Below are positions 14,067 through 19,017 of a stretch of 19,017 nt of DNA, piece after piece. The notes under the pieces are model-generated. The model saw nothing but the letters and a program-made list of their open reading frames with translations. It made no database searches and had not been told where the DNA came from. The DNA lies in assembly GCA_902464115.1 (NCBI GenBank), contig CABQIF010000029.1, positions 1 through 19,017 on the forward strand. Reading direction: 5' to 3'. This DNA comes from an uncultured Ruminococcus sp. Lineage in GTDB: Bacteria > Bacillota > Clostridia > Oscillospirales > Ruminococcaceae. How positions within the stretch are numbered: position 1 is the first letter of the stretch; each line of letters opens with the position of its first letter. The translations under genes and the position numbers were made by a program.

Positions 14067-15022
14067 GATTCCGCCAAGCTCCTCTCTACTGCTGTTTGCA
14101 GCCGTTGCATGACGGATTCTGCTGTGCCTTCAATGAGGCAGCCGGCAGCCTTGATGTGACCGCCACCGCCAAATTCCTTGCAGATGGCAGCGACATCCAC
14201 AGTACGAGCGGAACGCATGGAAATCTTAAAGACATTGGGATCTCGTTCCTTGAGGGTAATGCCGACTTCTGCCCCTTCGACCTGTAGCGGAAATCCTGCC
14301 AGACCATCGAGGTCAAGCGGGTCTAAACCATACTGTTTCATGAATGCCAGTGTGATGCAAATCATCACGCATTTTCCGTTGCAGCTGGTGTGCAGCTGGT
14401 CGATGAGTTTTTGTTCTACTCGCAGTCTGCCCATACTTTTCACAGCAAACATTGCCCGATTGATCCACGCATAGTGGATTTCTGGAAACTGTTCCATGAG
14501 GTCGGCAACGATTCGCAGCGTGTGCGGGGTTACATTGTCGAACTGGAAACAGCCCGTATCGGTTGCCATGCCCGTGTATAAGCAGGTGGCAATCTGGGGC
14601 GTGAGTTTCACAGGCAGTTCCTTTGCGATCGCATAGACGATCTCACAGGCAGCGGCTGCCTTTGGATACAGACAGCATTCCTTTGCAAAGGAGCGGTGCA
14701 TGATGTGATGGTCGATAGCAAGGGCAACCCGTCCGCCATAGGGTTCGTCCAAGTCGCCGAGCAATTTGCGGTCTGCCACATCGACCGAGAGAATGACAGC
14801 AGCATTTTCGTCAACGGTATCCGGTGTTTCTTCAACTGCCAGAAAGGCATAGCGTTCCGGAATCGGGTCGCTGCACCGCACCACCGCATGACAGCCCATT
14901 TGACGGAGCAGGGCAGCGAGTGCGTAACCGCTGCCGATGCAATCGCCGTCCGGACTTTGATGGATGAGGATCATAGCTTGCTGGATGGTTTGCAGCCAGG
15001 CAGCTGCTTCTGCAATGTTCAT
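14063..15022 (-). CDS. nrnA: DHH/DHHA1 phosphoesterase, nanoRNase / pAp phosphatase
   Basis: A 319-residue cytosolic Mn-dependent phosphoesterase of the NrnA family, which degrades 2-5-nt RNAs and often dephosphorylates pAp; some relatives cleave pApA. The DHH domain shows H21, D25 and D27 in HQSPDGD, D81 in SVDVAD, DHH at 104-106 and D155 in TDTG. The DHHA1 substrate-binding domain ends with GGGGHIKAAG (285-294). Length fits B. subtilis NrnA. The start has GAGGAG 6 bases upstream, located in the rbfA stop region; the intergenic gap is 3 bases. Position between rbfA and truB is the common one in Firmicutes. Confidence 0.94.
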   Translation of the reverse strand: MNIAEAAAWLQTIQQAMILIHQSPDGDCIGSGYALAALLRQMGCHAVVRCSDPIPERYAFLAVEETPDTVDENAAVILSVDVADRKLLGDLDEPYGGRVALAIDHHIMHRSFAKECCLYPKAAAACEIVYAIAKELPVKLTPQIATCLYTGMATDTGCFQFDNVTPHTLRIVADLMEQFPEIHYAWINRAMFAVKSMGRLRVEQKLIDQLHTSCNGKCVMICITLAFMKQYGLDPLDLDGLAGFPLQVEGAEVGITLKERDPNVFKISMRSARTVDVAAICKEFGGGGHIKAAGCLIEGTAESVMQRLQTAVERSLAES

Positions 15023-15025
15023 ATC

Positions 15026-15382
15026 TTACTCCTCAATGTCCTCTAAATGCAGGTCATGCAATTTCTGATTGATTTCTGCACTGTGTTCAATGGAATGGTC
15101 TGCAATGAAGTGCAGAGCCGGAGATTTCCGCAGCTTGAGGCGGTGAAACAGTTCCCGCCGCAGGAATCCGGTCGCACTGACCAGACCGATGCAGGAGGTT
15201 TTCGCCGTTTCGATGCCAGATAAGCTGGAAACATAGACTTTACAGTTGGACAGATCGTTAGACAATTCCACCCGAACGATGGTCAAAAGGGGGTCGATAC
15301 GGGGGTCTTTGAGTTCCCGCAGCAGGGCGGTGAGTTCTCGCAGGATGTCTTCTTCTGTCCGACTGGTTTTATAGTTTGCCAT
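15026..15382 (-). CDS. rbfA: 30S ribosome-binding factor A
   Basis: A 118-residue KH-fold protein that assists late maturation of the 30S subunit at the 16S rRNA central region. The N-terminal R-x-E-E-D-I-x-R-E-L start, the central DPRID and the VYVSSLSG strand agree with RbfA, as does the length. AAAAGGAGG lies 9 bases before the ATG at 15382. An inverted repeat occupies the 91-bp gap between infB and this gene. Confidence 0.95.
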   Translation of the reverse strand: MANYKTSRTEEDILRELTALLRELKDPRIDPLLTIVRVELSNDLSNCKVYVSSLSGIETAKTSCIGLVSATGFLRRELFHRLKLRKSPALHFIADHSIEHSAEINQKLHDLHLEDIEE

Positions 15383-15417
15383 AAGAAAATGCCTCCTTTT
15401 TTCAAATCAGGGGCGGA

Positions 15418-15444
15418 GAAATGCAGCGAATGCCGCTGCATTTC
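15418..15444 (-). other. Intercistronic hairpin between infB and rbfA
   Basis: GAAATGCAGCG (15418-15428) pairs with CGCTGCATTTC (15434-15444), an 11-bp perfect stem with a 5-base loop. On the minus strand no U-run follows, so it is unlikely to be a full terminator. It may set mRNA stability or processing between infB and rbfA. Confidence 0.6.
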
Positions 15445-15473
15445 CAAGCCGGATGGAATGAATGTTCTCTGAA

Positions 15474-18089
15474 TTAGTCCTGATATTCTTCCATGATGAA
15501 GGCTTCAAAGATGTCGCCTTCCTTGAAGTCCCGGAACTTTTCGAGCGTAATACCGCATTCGTAGCTTTCGGTAACTTCCTTTACGTCATCCTTGAACCGC
15601 TTCAGGCTGGACATTTTATCTTCTGCAATGACAATGCCATCCCGAACGACACGAATCTGGCACTGTCTGGTAACTTTACCGCTGAGAACATACGCACCGG
15701 CAACCGCACCAACGCTGGAGATCTTATAGACCTGACGCACTTCGATCCGACCCATAACAACTTCCCGGAACTTCGGAGCAAGCATGCCCTTCATAGCAGT
15801 TTCCACGTCTTCGATGGCATCGTAGATGACCCGATAGGTACGGATTTCAACATGGTCACGGGCAGCAGTTTCTTCTGCCAACGGGTCAGGACGCACATTG
15901 AAGCCGATGATAATCGCATTGGATGCATCCGCCAGCATGACATCGCTGTCGTTGATTGCACCAACGCCGCCGTGGATGACCCGAACCCGAACTTCTTCGT
16001 TCTGGATTTTTTCGAGCGACTGCTTCACGGCTTCTACAGAACCCTGTACATCTGCCTTGACGATGATGGCGAGTTCTTTCATTTCGCCCTCTGCAATCTG
16101 GCTGAAGAGGTTGTCGAGCGTTACCTTCTGGTATTCGTTGAACTTTGCCTGTTTTGCCTCATGTTTCCGCTGTTCTACGAGGGTCTTTGCCAGACGTTCA
16201 TCTTCTACAACGTCAAAGACATCGCCAGCAGCCGGAACTTCTGCCAGACCGGTGATTTCAACCGGAACAGACGGGCCAGCTTCGTGAACAACTGTACCCT
16301 TGTCGTTGGTCATGACACGAACCTTTCCGACACTCGTTCCGGCAAGAATAACATCGCCGGTGTGCAGTGTCCCGTTCTGAACCAACAGGGTTGCAACTGG
16401 ACCTCTGCCCTTATCCAACCGAGCTTCGATGACAGCACCCTTTGCACGGCGGTTCGGGTTTGCCTTGAGTTCCTGCATTTCTGCAATCAGCAGCACGTCT
16501 TCGAGCAGTTCGTCAATGCCTTCGCCAGTCTTTGCAGAAACCGGAACGCACATAACATCGCCGCCCCAGTCTTCACAAACCAAATCATATTTGGTGAGTT
16601 CTTCCTTAATCCGGTCTGGATTTGCTCCTTCTTTATCCATCTTGTTGATGGCAACAATCAGGGAAACACCAGCAGCCTTTGCATGGTTGATGGATTCTAC
16701 GGTCTGCGGCATGATACCGTCATCGGCAGCGACAACCAGAATGGCAATATCTGTGATATTTGCCCCTCTTGCACGCATTGCGGTGAACGCTTCGTGTCCC
16801 GGTGTATCGAGGAACGTAATTTCCTTGCCGTTGCAAGTGACCTGATAAGCACCGATGTGCTGGGTGATACCGCCGGCTTCGCCTGCAGCGATGTTGGCGT
16901 GACGGATGTAGTCCAGAATGGAGGTTTTGCCGTGGTCAACGTGACCCATAACAACGACAACCGGAGAGCGTTCTTCGGTGTTATCGGATTCGTCCTCTTC
17001 TTCAATCAGACGTTCTTCGATGGTCACGATGACTTCCTTTTCGACCTTTGCACCCAGTTCTTCTGCAACCAGACAAGCGGTGTCGAAGTCGATTTCCTCA
17101 TTGATGGATGCCATGACACCCAAGCCCATCAGCTTTTTGATGACTTCGGTTGCCGTCACTTTCAAGCGGCTTGCGAGTTCGCTGACCACGATGGATTCCG
17201 GAATCCGAACCTTGAGCTGTTGTTTTCTTGCCTTTTCGAGTTCCAGACGGCGAAGACGATCCTGTTCGGTTTCCCGCTTGTTGGAATACTTCTGCTTGTT
17301 CCGCTGAGCAGACTTCTGGTTGATTTTCTGCTTTTTGGTGGAATAGTTATCCTTGCTGTACTTGCCAGCCGGAGCGATCTGTTCATACCGCTGGTTGTAC
17401 TTATCCAGATCCACATAAGAGCCACGGGTATCAACGGTACGCCGCTTTTCTGTTGTAGTAGCCGTATCGGAAGACAGTTCCACTTCTACATGCAGCCGTT
17501 CGCCCCGCTTTTGTGCCTGCGGCTGCTGTTTCTGCTTTTTCTTGTGGTGTTCCGGATGGTTGTTATTGCTGTTATTATTCGGCTGGCTGGCTGGCTTGGC
17601 AGCAGCTGGCTGCTTTTTCGGCTGAGCGGCAGTCTGCGGCTGATTCTTTTGATTCGATGCAGCCGGCTGTGGCTTCTTTGCAGCGGAGTTACTGTTATTG
17701 TTATTGCCGTTGCCGTTGCCATTGTTATTGTTGGCATGGTTATTTCCAGCGGCATTCTGCTGCTGTGGTCTTCTCCGATCCTGCGGCTGTTTTTTTCCTT
17801 GATTCTGCTGCTGGTGAGCAGCTTTCTTTTCGTTCCCTTTTTTCATAGATTGTTGTGCCACCTCTTCCCTCGTACTGTTTTTCGTTGCGAAATAGGCTGC
17901 AAAGCCATCTGTCACCTGCTGACGCTGGGTGATGGATTCCAGAACCAGATTGACTTCTGCTTCCGTCAGGGTGCTGCTGCTCTTTTTTTCTGTTCCGTTT
18001 TGCAGTTCAGAAAACAGGGCAATCAGGTCATTCGGGGTCATCTGGAGTGTCTTTGCAACGTCGCTCAATTTCTGCTTTTTTGTCGTCAT
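15474..18089 (-). CDS. infB: Translation initiation factor IF-2
   Basis: An 871-residue GTPase that delivers initiator fMet-tRNA to the 30S subunit and promotes subunit joining. It has an N-terminal IF2_N module (about 1-55), a long disordered linker extremely rich in Asn, Gln, Lys, Pro and Ala (about 85-200), a second IF2_N module (about 295-348), and the G domain. G motifs are GHVDHGKTS (382-390), GGITQHIGA (406-414), DTPGHEAFT (428-436) and NKMDK (482-486); domains II to IV follow. The start is the ATG at 18089, with AAAGGAG 8 bases upstream. An in-frame TTG at 18095 is inferior. It lies 64 bases after ylxQ. The large antisense frame across this gene is a shadow. Confidence 0.97.
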   Translation of the reverse strand: MTTKKQKLSDVAKTLQMTPNDLIALFSELQNGTEKKSSSTLTEAEVNLVLESITQRQQVTDGFAAYFATKNSTREEVAQQSMKKGNEKKAAHQQQNQGKKQPQDRRRPQQQNAAGNNHANNNNGNGNGNNNNSNSAAKKPQPAASNQKNQPQTAAQPKKQPAAAKPASQPNNNSNNNHPEHHKKKQKQQPQAQKRGERLHVEVELSSDTATTTEKRRTVDTRGSYVDLDKYNQRYEQIAPAGKYSKDNYSTKKQKINQKSAQRNKQKYSNKRETEQDRLRRLELEKARKQQLKVRIPESIVVSELASRLKVTATEVIKKLMGLGVMASINEEIDFDTACLVAEELGAKVEKEVIVTIEERLIEEEDESDNTEERSPVVVVMGHVDHGKTSILDYIRHANIAAGEAGGITQHIGAYQVTCNGKEITFLDTPGHEAFTAMRARGANITDIAILVVAADDGIMPQTVESINHAKAAGVSLIVAINKMDKEGANPDRIKEELTKYDLVCEDWGGDVMCVPVSAKTGEGIDELLEDVLLIAEMQELKANPNRRAKGAVIEARLDKGRGPVATLLVQNGTLHTGDVILAGTSVGKVRVMTNDKGTVVHEAGPSVPVEITGLAEVPAAGDVFDVVEDERLAKTLVEQRKHEAKQAKFNEYQKVTLDNLFSQIAEGEMKELAIIVKADVQGSVEAVKQSLEKIQNEEVRVRVIHGGVGAINDSDVMLADASNAIIIGFNVRPDPLAEETAARDHVEIRTYRVIYDAIEDVETAMKGMLAPKFREVVMGRIEVRQVYKISSVGAVAGAYVLSGKVTRQCQIRVVRDGIVIAEDKMSSLKRFKDDVKEVTESYECGITLEKFRDFKEGDIFEAFIMEEYQD
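17508..17813 (-). repeat. Low-complexity Asn/Gln/Pro/Ala coding tract in infB
   Basis: This stretch encodes the disordered IF2 linker. It is dominated by AAT/AAC, CAG, AAG and GCA codons, including runs of four and more Asn codons near 17690-17735. Such tracts can change length by slippage, so linker length may vary among strains. This is an inference from composition. Confidence 0.75.
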
Positions 18090-18153
18090 CGGCAACTCTC
18101 CTTTCCGCTCATTCCTGTCGGTTGGGACAGGGTTTCAAAAAGAATGGTATGTG

Positions 18154-18483
18154 TCATCCATTGCTGGAGGACGATTCGGTCTGTAATAGAGCCTGAATCC
18201 GCTGGGCGAATCCGGCTTCACAGATGGTCAGGATGCCGGCACGCTGTCCGAACAGCAGCCGGACTTCTGCCATTTCCCAGTCCGTCTGTACGACTGGGAC
18301 GTGTTGTTTTTCGGCGAAATACAGCACTTCTTTCCGGCTTTTTTCGGAAAGGTCTGCGGTGAGCAGAATGCAAGCTGCATAGCCGCCCTGGATGGCATCT
18401 TTCGCCCGTGCAAAGCCGGCTTCGAGTTTACCGGCTTTCCGGCAGATCGTCAGTAAGTTCCTGCACTTTTCTGGTAAGGGCAT
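18154..18483 (-). CDS. ylxQ: L7Ae-family RNA-binding protein YlxQ
   Basis: A 109-residue protein of the L7Ae/L30e/YlxQ family, thought to bind kink-turn RNA. It begins MPLPEKCRNLLTICRKAGKL, matching family members in which the N-terminal helix and the AGKL turn are conserved. GxxxAxxAI-like and ILLTADLSE segments follow. The start at 18483 is fixed by AAGGAG at 18491-18496, 7 bases upstream, and lies 56 bases inside the end of ylxR. The longer open frame upstream of this ATG is the shadow of ylxR. Function in the infB operon is not established. Confidence 0.9.
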   Translation of the reverse strand: MPLPEKCRNLLTICRKAGKLEAGFARAKDAIQGGYAACILLTADLSEKSRKEVLYFAEKQHVPVVQTDWEMAEVRLLFGQRAGILTICEAGFAQRIQALLQTESSSSNG

Positions 18484-18730
18484 CTTCCATCTCCTTATAG
18501 GTTTCCGGTGGAAACATCTGCACAAAAGAGCGTTCCACCTTGCGGGTTTTCTTTGCTTTTTCGAGGCAGGCTTTCTTCTTGCAGAGATAAGCCCCTCTTC
18601 CCGGAGTTTTTCCGGTTTCGTCAATGACGAAATTGCCGTCCGGGGTTCGCACGATTCGGATGAGTTCCTGTTTTGGCTTTCGTTCGCCGCAGCCCATGCA
18701 GGCACGCAGGACTTCTTTTTTCTTTTTCAT
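18428..18730 (-). CDS. rnpM: RNase P modulator RnpM (YlxR)
   Basis: A 100-residue basic protein of the YlxR family, shown in B. subtilis to bind RNase P and renamed RnpM. The conserved CMGCGERKPKQELIRIVR segment (11-28) and GRGAYLC (44-50) are present, with further Lys/Arg-rich sequence. The C-terminal tail extends past the ylxQ start, giving a 56-base overlap in another frame. The ATG at 18730 has GGAGG 11 bases upstream and follows the nusA tail stop by 6 bases. It lies in the conserved nusA-ylxR-ylxQ-infB order. Confidence 0.94.
   Translation of the reverse strand: MKKKKEVLRACMGCGERKPKQELIRIVRTPDGNFVIDETGKTPGRGAYLCKKKACLEKAKKTRKVERSFVQMFPPETYKEMEDALTRKVQELTDDLPESR
18491..18496 (-). promoter_or_regulatory. 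Ribosome binding site of ylxQ inside ylxR
   Basis: On the minus strand AAGGAG ends 7 bases before the ylxQ ATG at 18483, inside the ylxR coding frame. It decides the ylxQ start and implies coupled translation of the two overlapping genes. Confidence 0.75.
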
Positions 18731-18736
18731 GCGGTG

Positions 18737-18991
18737 TTATGCCTCCGTTGTTTCCGGGGTTTCTGCTGGTGTATCAATGGCGGATTCGATGGCAGCTGTT
18801 GTATCGTCATCGTTCAGCAGCAAGTCATCTTCCTCTGCATCGGCATTCTGTGCCTGCCAGTTTTCTTCCCAGCTTGCAGCGTCCTGAGCCTGTTCGGCAT
18901 CCTGTTCTGCCTGAGCCTGCTGAGCCGCTTCTTCTTCTGCCTTTGCCTTGGCTTCTGCCTCTGCCTTTGCAGCGAGTTCTGCCTTGGCGAA
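18737..18991 (-). CDS. nusA: C-terminal tail of transcription factor NusA (partial, frame broken upstream)
   Basis: An open minus-strand frame ends in TAA at 18739-18737, just before rnpM. It encodes a tail of Ala, Glu, Gln, Lys and Asp with two Trp residues (AASWEENWQAQNADAEDD) and a Thr/Glu-rich end. Position directly upstream of ylxR is that of nusA in almost all Firmicutes, and acidic or Ala-rich C-terminal tails occur in some clostridial NusA proteins. No KH or S1 domain is inside the window. An in-frame TGA at 18994-18992 interrupts the frame 24 bases before the window edge, and no start codon lies in the open part. A frameshift, a misassembly or a sequencing error near the edge is likely. 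The assignment rests on synteny. Confidence 0.5.
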   Translation of the reverse strand, partial: FAKAELAAKAEAEAKAKAEEEAAQQAQAEQDAEQAQDAASWEENWQAQNADAEEDDLLLNDDDTTAAIESAIDTPAETPETTEA

Positions 18992-19017
18992 TCAGGGCAA
19001 GGGAAGAACCGGATATT

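Noticed and set aside
13395..14159. Plus-strand open frame opposite truB and the nrnA end
   Set aside because: It is a shadow; truB and nrnA have catalytic motifs and overlapping start/stop codons.
17690..17760. Possible CRISPR-like or tandem repeat array
   Set aside because: The repeated triplets are Asn codons within infB, with no regular repeat-spacer spacing.
15462..18362. A 966-codon plus-strand open frame opposite infB
   Set aside because: It mirrors infB, whose domains and G motifs are unmistakable. The infB codon choice avoids triplets that would be stops on the other strand, and the antisense product is Phe/Cys/Leu-rich with no recognisable domain and no ribosome binding site.
18484..18705. 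N-terminal extension of ylxQ upstream of 18483
   Set aside because: The extension is rnpM read in another frame, rich in Arg and Lys with no homology pattern. The strong AAGGAG before 18483 marks the start.

Overview
The window looks like chromosomal DNA of a Gram-positive Clostridia, most likely a Ruminococcus-like member of the Oscillospirales. The evidence is the gene order nusA-ylxR-ylxQ-infB-rbfA-nrnA-truB-ribF, GGAGG-type ribosome binding sites, strong TTGACA/TATACT promoters, lipoproteins with Thr/Ser/acidic linkers, and an Asn/Gln-rich IF2 linker. I see no transposase, phage gene, CRISPR array, toxin-antitoxin pair or biosynthetic cluster. This is mostly core genome, with one poorly understood envelope ABC system and several uncommented regulatory or structural DNA signals.

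Layout, left to right. (1) 1-1088: a hairpin-rich edge, then a uridine-phosphorylase-like gene (udp) bracketed by two identical, perfect 16-bp parS palindromes (129-144 and 956-971), the binding sites of the chromosome partition protein ParB. A bidirectional terminator follows. (2) 1089-2178, minus strand: a tRNA-Met/tRNA-Glu pair with its own consensus promoter and terminator, then a lipoprotein gene. (3) 2179-5054, plus strand: a consensus promoter, a leader with a terminator-like hairpin, then rimO, pgsA and a second lipoprotein. (4) 5155-10555, minus strand: a five-gene run encoding an ABC ATPase, an ABC-2 permease, a GldG-type auxiliary protein, a DUF4340 protein and a 97-residue protein of unknown function. 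This is a GldA/GldF/GldG-like exporter with a dedicated envelope partner. (5) 10627-18991, minus strand: the translation and RNA operon nusA(tail)-rnpM/ylxR-ylxQ-infB-rbfA-nrnA-truB-ribF, with gltX as its likely last gene before a strong terminator.

How the parts work together. Region 5 makes translation and RNA-processing factors: transcription elongation, RNase P modulation, initiation, 30S maturation, nanoRNA degradation, tRNA pseudouridylation, flavin cofactors and Glu-tRNA charging. Region 3 couples ribosomal protein S12 modification to phosphatidylglycerol synthesis. Region 4 is an envelope module whose substrate is unknown. The parS pair suggests that this locus lies in the origin-side segregation domain.

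The strongest candidates for follow-up are the parS pair around udp, the promoter-proximal hairpin in the rimO leader, the five-gene GldAFG/DUF4340 module, a tRNA-Met with two stem mismatches, and a reading-frame break in the nusA tail at the right edge. The last may be an assembly artefact.
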